The translations under genes and the position numbers were made by a program. From an uncultured Bacteroides sp. (GTDB lineage Bacteria; Bacteroidota; Bacteroidia; Bacteroidales; Bacteroidaceae), in assembly GCF_905207245.1 (NCBI RefSeq), contig NZ_CAJLKP010000012.1:41645-105644 (forward strand): 64,000 bases of DNA, read 5' to 3'. This document shows positions 28,301 through 36,771 of the stretch, in pieces. The notes under the pieces were generated by a model. It was not told where the DNA came from. It worked only from the letters and a program-made list of their open reading frames with translations, and did not search any database. Each line of letters opens with the position of its first letter. Position 1 is the first letter of the stretch.

Positions 28301-28638
28301 CTGTCTTCCTGTAGCGCCACTTTCACTGTTCTTTGTCCCTTCAAAGGGATTTCTACCGTTTTGTAACCTACAAAACTGATTATCAGTGTAGCATTCGGAT
28401 TCGCTTTCAGAGAGAAATTACCATTAATATCGGTAATGCATCCATTGGAAGGCACACCTTTTTCAACCACACTGGCACCAATTACAGGTCCTAACGGGTC
28501 CTCTACTGTACCGGTTACCGTAACTTGAGAATTCTGAGCGCTCAGATACGAGACGTTCATCATAAGAGCCATACAGATTATTAAGGTAGAAAGCACCTTA
28601 CTCAATCCTGCCCTCGAGGAAATCTTTTGTTTTTCCAT
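25351..28638 (-). CDS. SusC-family TonB-dependent outer-membrane transporter (large PUL)
   Basis: 1095 residues from the ATG at 28638, whose product starts MEKQKISS and has a normal signal peptide ending at SAQ; an upstream in-frame Met (28716) would not. An N-terminal CarboxypepD_reg-like domain (VTGTVEDPLGPVIG) leads to the plug (DEVVVVGYGTM; IVLDG; DVLKDASSAAIYG) and the beta-barrel, ending in a typical aromatic-rich strand (FNFGLNITL). No STN signalling domain is present, as expected for an HTCS-controlled PUL. It imports oligosaccharides with the SusD encoded 15 bp downstream. Confidence 0.97.
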   Translation of the reverse strand: MEKQKISSRAGLSKVLSTLIICMALMMNVSYLSAQNSQVTVTGTVEDPLGPVIGASVVEKGVPSNGCITDINGNFSLKANPNATLIISFVGYKTVEIPLKGQRTVKVALQEDSEMLDEVVVVGYGTMRKKDLTGSVVQINPSKIADSNPGSVQDVLRGTPGLQIGYDASAKGSDASIQLRGKNSLGTDAKPMIVLDGMAFYGELSEINPDDIGQIDVLKDASSAAIYGAKAAAGVIIITTKKGKLGKPIINVSANLAVNKKSAYRDYYNASGYLRYRQDWYKMVNTYGQGEDGLYGYYNVMASNNTVAYPQGYYDNPTNMTAAEQDAWASASGASGFGPSDGESMLSLFARRLTLDVSPLVYNNFLAGNTFDWYDSTFRTGINQDYNASISGATDKINYYLSVGYMDNEGAVQGNEYHAFRSNMKINAKITDWLEIGANVNFQDRSDGDIQVSLGSNYWDANMLRNSPYASMYDENGGYEQYPMSGAATNGGYNYYFDRQYYDLEKGYTVLNTIFNAKVTLPLGFTYQFNIAPRYQWFYDRYFMSADLPDASASSRGVNREWSKNFDWNLNNTITWDRTFADTHHFTVTLVQEAEEHRTWNDKINARNITPSDALGFHYTGGANKEQSSFSTNDTHYTAASYLGRLFYSYNDRYMFTGTFRRDGYAGFGAKNPWGNFGSVGLGWTVSNEKFMKGTQEWLDMLKLRASWGTNGNRDFGDVYKTLANLNLGGTGMVYVNNGTSTVINPLYMDRLAAPNLQWEKTKSWNIGVDFSVLGDRLTGTVEYYFKKTTDMIMGQRLPSFSGFSSITANLGEVQNKGFEISLNSTNIETKDFTWNTSAGFSINKNRINHIYYDYDENGVERDDTSNGWYIGQPMGTIWYYETDGVWQNNPEDIAAAALVGQKPGDPKVVNRYTEDDKILEDGTRVPVYNDNDKTYLGTTAPPIYWNIRNEFTLWKDLTFSFSLYSYMGHKSTNGYWLNQDNGGSQVLNGFNMPEKEYWTPDNPTNDYCRLNAAGPNTGLAGGVDKLYNRNFVRLDDITVGYTLPKKWTKKYMIDKIRVTASVKNVCTISGWEYGDPETGGLATRAFNFGLNITL

Positions 28639-28720
28639 CGTATGAATTTTAAGATTAAAAAAATAATTTAACACGCAATATGGATGATAGAACTGCATGC
28701 TTAGTTCTAAAACCACATCG

Positions 28721-28728
28721 CAAATCTA
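28721..28728 (-). promoter_or_regulatory. Putative -7 box of the SusC promoter
   Basis: The minus strand reads TAGATTTG, a TAnnTTTG match, 82 nt before the SusC ATG and downstream of the HTCS gene. No good -33 box is seen, in keeping with an activator-dependent promoter. Confidence 0.5.
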
Positions 28729-28763
28729 TGGACATTCAAAGAGTAAAGGGCTTACGAATGTTC

Positions 28764-28824
28764 CAAACATGTTTGTATTTGGTGCATGAGACAAAAGCCT
28801 ACATAAGTTGAAACATTCTTCAAC
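28764..28824. promoter_or_regulatory. Candidate HTCS operator upstream of the SusC promoter
   Basis: A perfect 12-bp palindrome CAAACATGTTTG (28764-28775) lies about 36 bp upstream of the -7 box, where an AraC-type activator would bind. A second inverted repeat GTTGAA-N6-TTCAAC lies at 28807-28824. The function is inferred from position only. Confidence 0.35.
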
Positions 28825-28859
28825 ATATCAGGCTTAATGCAAAAAGATTAACAGTGAAT

Positions 28860-31800
28860 TTATTCTCCTTCAATGGTTCCGCCAGAAGTGAAACGTTCCA
28901 TATACTCGGAAGGCTGCATACCTATTTCCTTCTTAAAGGTACTGCTGAAATAACGCGGGTCATTGTAGCCAACTGCATATGCCAATTCGGAAATACGGAT
29001 ATATTTTTTCTCTTCCATAATACGGCAGGCCGCCTTCATACGAATATTTCGGATAAATGAAACATAGGTCAGTCCTGTCAAGGACTTCAATTTACGGAAG
29101 AAGGTGGATTTAGTAGTATGCATCTCTTCCAGAAAACGTGTCTGGTCAAATTCCGGATCATCCAAATGACGATTCACACAATCAATGGCACGTTGCAGAA
29201 AATCTTCATCCATACTGGTATAGTTCAATTCTTTTGCTTCAAATACCAGTTGTTTCTTAAAGTCTTTCATAACCCGTTCGCGAGATTTCAATAGATTACT
29301 GATACGTGCATGAAGTACACTTAGATTAAACGGTTTCGTTATGAATGCATCTGCACCCGACTCATATGCTTTTACCCTGTCTTCTTCCTGTTTTTTTGCA
29401 GTCAGCAGAATCAATGGAATATGGGAAGTATCAAAGTTACCTTTTATATTCTTGCATAACTTAATACCATCCATTACCGGCATCATTACATCAGATACAA
29501 TCAGATCAATATCCTCTTCCTTTAATACATCAAGTGCTTCTTTGCCGTTGGTTGCCGTATGGATTATATATTCAACACCCAGAAGTTTCACCATCAATCC
29601 CAACAAATCTTCATTGTCTTCAACCAATAATAAAGCATATTTTTTTTCTTCTGCTACACTTTCTTTACCAGGTTCCGGTAGAGATGGAACCTTCGTAAAC
29701 ACGACATCCTTCTGCAAATCATCGGCCACATCTGAAGTAGGAAGAGTGCCTGCATCATCTATTTCTTCTTCAGAATAGGCAGAACGGCCTATCGGAATCT
29801 GTACATTAAAGGCCGCCCCCTCTCCTTCCTCACTCTCTACAAAAATGGAACCATGATGCAAAGAAACCAAATCACGTACCAATGATAAGCCAATACCTGT
29901 ACCAATAGTATTAAACTTCCGGTAATCTCCTTCATAAAAGCGTTTAAACAAATTCTTCTGCGATTCTTTCGAAATACCGGGACCGTTATCTTTTACTACA
30001 ATATAGACTACTTCGCTCGCCTCATCACGTTTAAGTTCAATGCTTACCTTTCCACCAGCTTTATTATATTTAGAAGCATTAGAAAGTAGGTTATACAGTA
30101 TCTTATCCAATTTATCAGGATCAAAGAAAGCCAAACATCTATCTGCATCACTTTGAATAGTGAAATGAATATCCTTTTTCTTCATTAATGGACGGAAACC
30201 ATCCAAACTCCGGCGTACAAACTGTGCCAAATCTCCTTGCGACACTTTCAGTTTCAGGTTACCAGTTTCTGCTTTGCGGAATTCCAATATCTGCTGCAAC
30301 AGACGTATCAACCGGTTTATGTTATGTGTCATCACATTATATTGCTCTTTATAAGCGGGGGCCGTCCGCTTCAATTCGTCCACAGAAGCCGAAATAATAG
30401 TCAGCGGAGTCAATAACTCATGTGTAATATTGGTGAAGAATTGCAGTTTAGCATGATTGATTTCCTCAGCTTTTGCCTGTTCCATTTCACGAAGATGCAA
30501 TGCATTGCGCAAACGAATACGATTACGGATAATCCGGAAAATATACCAGGCTATACCAAGAAGTATTAATATATATAAGGTGTAAGCCCACCAGGTTTTC
30601 CAGGGTGGTGGTAGAATAACGACTTTTACAGTTTGTATATCCTCACCCCAGATACCATTTGAATTGGAAGCCTTCACGTAAAAAGTATAAGTACCGGCTT
30701 TCAGATTATTATAATATGCAAAACGCTTAGAGGCATCCGTATACTGCCAGCCCGTATCAAAACCATCCAATCTGTAGGCATACTGATTTCTCTCCGGATT
30801 GGCATATTCCAACGCAGAGAACTCTATACTAAAGTTATTACGCTTATAATTCAAGATGATTTCGTCCGTAAACCTTGGCGACAGACTTGATATTTCTGTA
30901 CGTTCTTCATCAGAAAAAGAGGTCCAGGATTGATTGAACACTTTAATATCAGTGATTACAACCGGAGAAGAGAATACCTGTTCCTTCTGTTTGTCTGGGT
31001 AGAAACTATTATACCCCCGATGCCCACCAAAAAACATTTCGCCGTCGGAAGTAATAAATGATGCCCCACGGTTGAATATATTATCTTGCAAACCGTCAGA
31101 AGTAGTATACAGACGGTAAGTCACATTCTGCAAATCCCTTGGTACTGTAAGTTGCAGTAATCCCGCATTTGTCCCTAACCAAAGATTCCCTTTCTTATCA
31201 CTCTGGATACTCATGACGGCATCTCCCGGTAAATTCCATAGCTTATGTACTGGTAAAAACCGATCTTCTGCGGCATCATAAAGATTCAGCCCACTTCCAC
31301 CGGTACCTGCCCAAATGCGCCCTTCACTATCCTTATAGATACAATCTGCATAACTACTATTCAATTTCCCATTAACCACAGAGTATCCCGAAAGAGTATA
31401 ATTCTCCAATGAAGTACCACTTCCCTGAATACGAACGACTCCATGCGTACTGGATGCCATCCACATTTCACAGCCAGTACCTTCCGCCAGATACATAGCA
31501 ACCATATCTGATAACGGGATATTGCCAACTTTCAAAGAATCAATCCGCACAGGAGTCCCATCTGCCGCACGCATTGAAACTCCTCCTTTGGTGGCAAACC
31601 AAAGATTTTGCTTAGAATCCTCACAGATATGGTAAATACAAGAGTTACAAATCCACGGAGCATTGGAAGAAGTGTGGTGTTTTACACGTTTCCCAACAGG
31701 AGCATGTTTGTCAACTTCATAAGCACCTCCATCATATACCCCAATCCAGATATGACCAGTAGAAGGAGACTGTATAATAGACATTGTTGTAGAAATTCCA

Positions 31801-33047
31801 CTATATTGCATAAAGTCAGTCATCTGGCTATGATGAATAAAATCTCCGGTCCGAAGATCTTTTACCCCAAAACCATAAGTACTAATCCCCAACCAAAGCA
31901 ATCCTTCATCATCCATCAAGATACTACGCACAGAATTACTTTTCAGCATTCGTTTCACTTCAGGCAATCGATCCAAATTAAATCTCGCTTTGCGGGTATT
32001 AGCCATATTGACTCCTCCTCCAATCATTCCGACCCACATAATTCCTTGTCGGTCACGCAGCAAAGAGGCTACCTCACTATTGGTAATTGAATTTTCAGGG
32101 GTACCGGGATAATAGTTTCTAAACTCACAAACCGTTGTCCGAATTTCCTGCAATGGAAGTATACTCAGCCCACTACGTGTACCCACCCATAAAGATTGTG
32201 TATTCGTATCCTCCGAAATAGCATAAATAAGATTATCAGAAATACTACCTGCCCGTTTATCATCATGAGTGTATGTTGTCCAGGTTATCTTTTCCAGATC
32301 ATAAGCATTATGCAACAATTGCAGCCCTGCCCCCCAAGTGCCTACCCATATATTTTTATAACTATCCTGAAATATAACATGAGCCGAGTTTCCGGAATTC
32401 ATCTTCGGATATTTCCAATATTTTCCAGACTTTTTTTCATAACGATACAGCCCTCCCCCCCAGGTACCAATCCACACATCCCCTCTGTCATCTTCAAACA
32501 AGGATTTAATTGCTATTCTTGGAAAAACTCCATCTGTATTATTTCCATCAAACAACAAAAAACGGTTATTCTCCTCTATGTATTCATAAAGCCCCACTTC
32601 CGTTCCAAATAAGATTCGCTGATCATGAGTCACTAATATTTTAGATATACCTATCCCTGTTATTTCTTCATTCTCTACTCTACGAATTTCTCCGGTTCGT
32701 TTATCCAATACATTCAGACCATTATAAGTTCCAATCCATAATCTACGGAGGGAATCTTCTGCCACACAATAAATATTATTACTAGTCAGTAAGTCAGGAT
32801 GATAAAGATTAGCTTTGTAAGCCGTAATAGAATATCCATCATATTGGAAAAGTCCATTACGGGTAGATATCCATATAAAACCGTCACAATCCTGATAAAC
32901 TGATTGTACATCCTTACTGGGTAAACTATTTAAAATAGTTGAAGTTTTAAATACCAACGAGTTAGGTGCAGACTTTGTTATTGCCGGACACAACAAAAGT
33001 AAGAACATTCCATAGCAAAAGACCACAGTCCAAACTTTATCTTTCAT
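28860..33047 (-). CDS. Hybrid two-component system regulator (HTCS) of the large PUL
   Basis: 1395 residues from the ATG at 33047, giving MKDKVW… with a hydrophobic leader; the Met at 33062 adds five residues. The periplasmic part holds repeated Reg_prop propeller motifs (GLFQYDG, WIGTYNGL, WVGTRSGL, LWLGTNAGL) and a Y_Y_Y domain. A membrane segment (about 820-840) precedes HisKA (FFTNITHELLTPLT, His876), HATPase (DNGPGIS; GTGIGLSLV), a receiver domain (Asp1186 in VSDVMMPV) and an AraC-type HTH. It should sense an oligosaccharide from the PUL's substrate and activate the SusC promoter just downstream. It lies on the same strand as the PUL and is separated from SusC by 221 bp containing the promoter. 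Confidence 0.96.
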   Translation of the reverse strand: MKDKVWTVVFCYGMFLLLLCPAITKSAPNSLVFKTSTILNSLPSKDVQSVYQDCDGFIWISTRNGLFQYDGYSITAYKANLYHPDLLTSNNIYCVAEDSLRRLWIGTYNGLNVLDKRTGEIRRVENEEITGIGISKILVTHDQRILFGTEVGLYEYIEENNRFLLFDGNNTDGVFPRIAIKSLFEDDRGDVWIGTWGGGLYRYEKKSGKYWKYPKMNSGNSAHVIFQDSYKNIWVGTWGAGLQLLHNAYDLEKITWTTYTHDDKRAGSISDNLIYAISEDTNTQSLWVGTRSGLSILPLQEIRTTVCEFRNYYPGTPENSITNSEVASLLRDRQGIMWVGMIGGGVNMANTRKARFNLDRLPEVKRMLKSNSVRSILMDDEGLLWLGISTYGFGVKDLRTGDFIHHSQMTDFMQYSGISTTMSIIQSPSTGHIWIGVYDGGAYEVDKHAPVGKRVKHHTSSNAPWICNSCIYHICEDSKQNLWFATKGGVSMRAADGTPVRIDSLKVGNIPLSDMVAMYLAEGTGCEMWMASSTHGVVRIQGSGTSLENYTLSGYSVVNGKLNSSYADCIYKDSEGRIWAGTGGSGLNLYDAAEDRFLPVHKLWNLPGDAVMSIQSDKKGNLWLGTNAGLLQLTVPRDLQNVTYRLYTTSDGLQDNIFNRGASFITSDGEMFFGGHRGYNSFYPDKQKEQVFSSPVVITDIKVFNQSWTSFSDEERTEISSLSPRFTDEIILNYKRNNFSIEFSALEYANPERNQYAYRLDGFDTGWQYTDASKRFAYYNNLKAGTYTFYVKASNSNGIWGEDIQTVKVVILPPPWKTWWAYTLYILILLGIAWYIFRIIRNRIRLRNALHLREMEQAKAEEINHAKLQFFTNITHELLTPLTIISASVDELKRTAPAYKEQYNVMTHNINRLIRLLQQILEFRKAETGNLKLKVSQGDLAQFVRRSLDGFRPLMKKKDIHFTIQSDADRCLAFFDPDKLDKILYNLLSNASKYNKAGGKVSIELKRDEASEVVYIVVKDNGPGISKESQKNLFKRFYEGDYRKFNTIGTGIGLSLVRDLVSLHHGSIFVESEEGEGAAFNVQIPIGRSAYSEEEIDDAGTLPTSDVADDLQKDVVFTKVPSLPEPGKESVAEEKKYALLLVEDNEDLLGLMVKLLGVEYIIHTATNGKEALDVLKEEDIDLIVSDVMMPVMDGIKLCKNIKGNFDTSHIPLILLTAKKQEEDRVKAYESGADAFITKPFNLSVLHARISNLLKSRERVMKDFKKQLVFEAKELNYTSMDEDFLQRAIDCVNRHLDDPEFDQTRFLEEMHTTKSTFFRKLKSLTGLTYVSFIRNIRMKAACRIMEEKKYIRISELAYAVGYNDPRYFSSTFKKEIGMQPSEYMERFTSGGTIEGE

Positions 33048-33092
33048 AGTTAGTATCACCATTTAATTAAAGGCTTAATTAATAATAGATAG

Positions 33093-33100
33093 CAAATATA
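33093..33100 (-). promoter_or_regulatory. Putative -7 box of the HTCS gene
   Basis: TATATTTG on the minus strand, 45 nt before the HTCS ATG at 33047. The surroundings are very AT-rich and no -33 box is evident. Confidence 0.45.
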
Positions 33101-33179
33101 CGCCAATATTCCTAAAATAATATTATTTTACACAGGCAATATTCCCAGATAATTTTAAGCCTAAATATATCCGAGATGT

Positions 33180-33274
33180 ATTTGCTCCGTACCAACTTCG
33201 TAGATTCTTCGTCCAGAAGTACCTCTGAACGGAAAAGGTACGGAGCAAATGTGGTTCAGATAAGTTTCAGATAA
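33180..33274. repeat. Inverted and direct repeats in the divergent HTCS/DUF2264 region
   Basis: The 357-bp gene-free stretch 33048-33404 contains a perfect 14-bp inverted repeat ATTTGCTCCGTACC (33180-33193 and 33237-33250, 43 bp apart), enclosing smaller hairpins such as CTTC-N5-GAAG. Next to it lies a direct repeat TTCAGATAA (33255-33263, 33266-33274) with an 11-bp period, the spacing expected for tandem AraC-type sites on one helix face. The rest of the stretch holds only the two divergent -7 boxes. Confidence 0.65.
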
Positions 33275-33350
33275 AGCCGAAAGAATAACATTGAACTAAA
33301 ATTTATCCTTTTTGGTCTTAAAATAGTCATTCAAATTGCGTGAAAAGTCT

Positions 33351-33358
33351 TTCCTTTG
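33351..33358 (+). promoter_or_regulatory. Putative -7 box for the long DUF2264 gene
   Basis: TTCCTTTG, a near match to TAnnTTTG, 46 nt before the ATG at 33405. The proposed direct-repeat operator lies about 80 bp upstream. Confidence 0.35.
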
Positions 33359-33404
33359 CAGAAAAGAAAAAAATAAATATATTCTTACCATGTAATAACA
33401 CACT

Positions 33405-35423
33405 ATGATGAAGATTCCATTTTCAAAAATGACCGGAGGATTACTGCTTTTTACTTTACTTTTTTCTTTAAAAGTAAACGCATCCTCATCACAGACTGTA
33501 AATGATTCCGTATTTCATTTAATACGCCCGGATTATCAACTAAGTCCCCTCACCGGAATGACACGCCAGCACTGGCTGGATGCAGCCACTTATTTACTGG
33601 ACGGAGCTTTCAGTTATATCCACACGTTAGACGATCCGATGCATTTCCCCAAACAACCAGGAAAAAGTTACCCGACCGACGGGAAGCCAAACAAGACAGA
33701 GAATCTGGAAGGTCTTTGCCGCACTATGTTTGTAGCTATTCCCCTACTGAAAGAAAATCCCGACTTAGAACTGAATGGGATTAAAGTGGGGAATTATTAT
33801 CGGCAACAGTTACGCAACATGAGTGATCCGTCAAAACCCGGATATATACAACATCTTAAAGGAGGCCCGAGCCAGACGCTTGTTGAATTCGGAGCACTTG
33901 CCTTATCACTGACCGTGATGCCAGAAATCATCTGGGAACCACTAACTCAGCAGGAGAAAGACAATCTTGCCGCCCTAATGCTCAGCTATGGCAACGGACC
34001 AACCATCGGCTCCAACTGGCGTTTCTTCAATATATTCGTGATGTCCTTCTTCAAGAATCACGGTTATACCGTCAAAGACGATTATCTGAATGAATTGCTT
34101 CAAAAGTCATTGGAGCAATATCGAGGCTATGGTTGGTATAATGATAGTCCGGCTTACGATTATTACAGCATGTGGGCTTTCCAGATGTATGGCATGATTT
34201 GGGCACACTATTATGGAGATAAATTCAACCCGGAAGCAGGACATCGGTTTGTCGATAACTTCCGCGATTTGATTCCTAACTATCCATATATGTTTGCCGA
34301 AGACGGCAAAATGAATATGTACGGAAGGAGCATCACTTACCGCATAGCAACCATCGTTCCTTTTCCACTAATGGGATGGTTCAATGACCCGTCCATTAAT
34401 TACGGTTGGATGCGCCGCATTGCATCTTCCACTTTGCTCCAGTTCCTCCAAAACCCTGCATTGATGCAAGACCGGGTGCCAACATTAGGATTCTATGGAG
34501 CTTTTGAGCCTGCGGTACAGATATACAGTTGCCGTGGCAGTGTATACTGGATGGGAAAAGCATTTCTGGGACTATTACTGCCTGCTGACAATCCGTTCTG
34601 GACTGCCACAGAAAACAACGGTGCCTGGGAAAAGGAGCTTCAACCCGGCAAAGTATATAATAAATTCATGGAAGGATCGAACACACTGGTGACCAATTAT
34701 CCCAATAGCGGTAGTTCTGAGATACGAGCATGGTGCCACGAGACGGTAGCCAAGGACTGGCAGAAATTCCGTTCTACTGAGAATTATAATAAGCTGTCCT
34801 ATAATACAGCATTCCCCTGGATGGCAGATAGTCCCGATGGGAAAGTATCTATGAATTACGCCATACTGAATGCTAAGAAGCAATGGGAAGTGCTTCGCCT
34901 CTATACCTTCAGGAAGTTTGAAGATGGCATCTATTACCGGGATGCAGAACTTGAAACCAATTCCGAAATCAAGTTCCGCCTGGCAGACATCCCGCTTCCC
35001 AACGGCATACTTCGCGTAGACAAAATTTCATTCCCTGTCACCACCGGGCTACGCTATGGACATTATTCTCTACCGGAATTAGATACACCTATCACAACCA
35101 AGGAGAAAAAGATAAGAGAACATACGGTTTACTGCACTGATAACGGCGCCTATCAGACGGCACTTGTCAATTTGCAAGGCTGGACCGAAGTAGAGTTCGT
35201 GCAAACGGAAGGGCTGCACCCAGTAAGTGATAAATGCTCTGTTATCAATGCCGCAACTACGCATTCCGGTGATAAGATTTTCATAACTCTGCAATTATGG
35301 AAGAAGAGCGGTAAGCCGTTTACGAAAAAGGAATTGACGCCTGTGAAGTCTTTCGAGCAAAACGGAGACACAGTAACCATTTACTTTTCTGATGGCACAG
35401 TGAAGACGGTATCTTTCCCCTGA
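33405..35423 (+). CDS. Long DUF2264-family (GH154-related) secreted protein
   Basis: 672 residues with a signal peptide (…KVNAS, about 26). The N-terminal 400 residues are a DUF2264 alpha/alpha barrel: MTRQHWLDAATYLL, NLEGLCRTMFVA, WYNDSPAYDYYSMWAFQM, YGRSITYR and LLLPADNPFW, parallel to the blocks of the 416-residue paralogue at 20701-21951. The final 250 or so residues are an additional beta-rich domain (from about SSEIRAWCHE) absent from the short paralogue. GH154 members described so far are glucuronidases; activity here is inferred only from family. It diverges from the PUL's HTCS, so it is probably part of the same regulon although on the opposite strand. Confidence 0.82.
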   Translation: MMKIPFSKMTGGLLLFTLLFSLKVNASSSQTVNDSVFHLIRPDYQLSPLTGMTRQHWLDAATYLLDGAFSYIHTLDDPMHFPKQPGKSYPTDGKPNKTENLEGLCRTMFVAIPLLKENPDLELNGIKVGNYYRQQLRNMSDPSKPGYIQHLKGGPSQTLVEFGALALSLTVMPEIIWEPLTQQEKDNLAALMLSYGNGPTIGSNWRFFNIFVMSFFKNHGYTVKDDYLNELLQKSLEQYRGYGWYNDSPAYDYYSMWAFQMYGMIWAHYYGDKFNPEAGHRFVDNFRDLIPNYPYMFAEDGKMNMYGRSITYRIATIVPFPLMGWFNDPSINYGWMRRIASSTLLQFLQNPALMQDRVPTLGFYGAFEPAVQIYSCRGSVYWMGKAFLGLLLPADNPFWTATENNGAWEKELQPGKVYNKFMEGSNTLVTNYPNSGSSEIRAWCHETVAKDWQKFRSTENYNKLSYNTAFPWMADSPDGKVSMNYAILNAKKQWEVLRLYTFRKFEDGIYYRDAELETNSEIKFRLADIPLPNGILRVDKISFPVTTGLRYGHYSLPELDTPITTKEKKIREHTVYCTDNGAYQTALVNLQGWTEVEFVQTEGLHPVSDKCSVINAATTHSGDKIFITLQLWKKSGKPFTKKELTPVKSFEQNGDTVTIYFSDGTVKTVSFP

Positions 35424-35486
35424 TACCAGTTCGGAAGGAATCATTTTTTTGCCCAAAGGCAAAGATAAGCTGCACCTCAGCATAAC

Positions 35487-35507
35487 TTTTTCATGCTTGC
35501 ATGAAAA
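35487..35507. repeat. Short palindrome upstream of hemW
   Basis: TTTTCATGC and GCATGAAAA form a 9-bp inverted repeat around two bases. It may end DUF2264 transcription or lie in the hemW promoter region. No T tract follows. Confidence 0.35.
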
Positions 35508-35526
35508 TTCTGCTTTCGGTTTGCAT

Positions 35527-35534
35527 TATCTTTG
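35527..35534 (+). promoter_or_regulatory. Putative -7 box of hemW
   Basis: TATCTTTG, a full match to TAnnTTTG, 37 nt before the hemW ATG. A -33 TTG at the standard distance was not found. Confidence 0.55.
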
Positions 35535-35571
35535 CCAGCAAAAGAGGTTAGACTACTAAAACAGTACAATC

Positions 35572-36705
35572 ATGGCAGGCATCTATATACATATTCCTTT
35601 TTGCAAGACTCGTTGCATCTATTGTGATTTCTACTCCACCACTCGTTCGGAGTTGAAGTCGCGTTATATCCATGCTCTTTGCCATGAACTTACGGAGCGA
35701 AAAGAATATCTGAAAGGAGAAGCCGTCGAAACAATTTATTTCGGTGGCGGAACACCTTCACAATTATCAGAAGAAGATTTTCGGCAGGTATTCAGCACCA
35801 TTGAGCAAGTCTATGGTTTGGAGAATGCAAAGGAAATAACTCTTGAAACCAATCCGGATGACCTGACGGAAGAATATACCGGAATGCTGGCTACGTTACC
35901 TTTCAATCGTATCAGCATGGGAATACAAACCTTTGACGATGCCACCCTGCAATTACTCAACAGGCGACATAATGCTGCACAAGCCATCGAAGCAGTGAGG
36001 CGTTGCCGCCATGCAGGTTTTCGGAATATCAGTATCGACCTTATCTACGGCCTGCCGGGAGAAACAAACGAACGCTGGAAGAGAGATTTGCAGCAAGCCG
36101 TCAGCCTCAACGTTGAGCATATCTCTGCCTATCACCTTACGTATGAAGAAGGAACTCCCATCTACGAAATGCTACTGACCCATCGCATCCGGGAAGTGGA
36201 CGAGGAAAGTAGCGTACACTTTTTCTCTGCACTGATAGATACATTGATTGCCGCCGGATACGAGCATTACGAAATATCCAACTTTTGCAAACCGGGGATG
36301 TATTCTCGGCACAATACATCTTATTGGCAAGGAATTCCTTATCTGGGATGTGGTCCTTCAGCACACTCATTCAACACTCTTACAAGGGAATGGAACATTG
36401 CATCTTTGGAAAAGTATATGCGCGCCATTGAAGAAGGTCACCGGGAGTTTGAAACCGAATACCGGGATATCTCTACCCGCTATAACGAATGTATCATGAC
36501 AGCCATCCGCACGATGTGGGGAGTATCCATGCCATATGTAGAACAAAACTTCGGCACTGAATTATGGCAATACTGCATGGATATGGCACTTCCTTACCTG
36601 AAAAACGATAAACTGGAACTGAAAGATAACCACCTGTGCCTGACTCGTGAGGGTATATTTATTTCAGACGGCATCATCAGTGACCTGATGTTTATTGAAG
36701 AATAG
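35572..36705 (+). CDS. hemW: HemW-type radical SAM heme chaperone
   Basis: 377 residues, the usual HemW length. The N-terminus reads MAGIYIHIPFCKTRCIYCDF; Cys11, Cys15 and Cys18 form the CxxxCxxC site for the 4Fe-4S cluster and SAM. FGGGTPS and the ETNPDD and MGIQTFDD blocks are typical of the HemW/HemN radical SAM family, and the C-terminal HemN domain (RYNECIMTAIRTMWGV) is complete. HemW is often annotated as an oxygen-independent coproporphyrinogen oxidase, but evidence on the family supports heme trafficking or insertion. It is the only clear housekeeping gene in the window and separates two PULs. It has its own promoter and a shared terminator downstream. Confidence 0.95.
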   Translation: MAGIYIHIPFCKTRCIYCDFYSTTRSELKSRYIHALCHELTERKEYLKGEAVETIYFGGGTPSQLSEEDFRQVFSTIEQVYGLENAKEITLETNPDDLTEEYTGMLATLPFNRISMGIQTFDDATLQLLNRRHNAAQAIEAVRRCRHAGFRNISIDLIYGLPGETNERWKRDLQQAVSLNVEHISAYHLTYEEGTPIYEMLLTHRIREVDEESSVHFFSALIDTLIAAGYEHYEISNFCKPGMYSRHNTSYWQGIPYLGCGPSAHSFNTLTREWNIASLEKYMRAIEEGHREFETEYRDISTRYNECIMTAIRTMWGVSMPYVEQNFGTELWQYCMDMALPYLKNDKLELKDNHLCLTREGIFISDGIISDLMFIEE

Positions 36706-36712
36706 GACAATA

Positions 36713-36752
36713 AAATCGCCCCGAGAGTATTCCTACTCATCAGAGGCGATTT
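36713..36752. terminator. Bidirectional terminator between hemW and the PHP gene
   Basis: AAATCGCC (36713-36720) and GGCGATTT (36745-36752) form an 8-bp stem around a 24-nt loop that can pair further. It lies between convergent genes, with A/T-rich ends suiting both directions. Confidence 0.6.
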
Positions 36753-36771
36753 ATCACCAGCCAATAATCAG

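Noticed and set aside
33180..33250. Inverted repeats flanking 43 bp, considered as an invertible (phase-variable) promoter
   Set aside because: The spacing is far shorter than known Bacteroides invertible promoters, no invertase gene is in the window, and the -7 boxes lie outside the repeats.
35455..35470. TATCTTTG on the minus strand upstream of hemW, a possible antisense promoter into the DUF2264 gene
   Set aside because: A lone 8-bp match with no -33 element; such matches are expected by chance.
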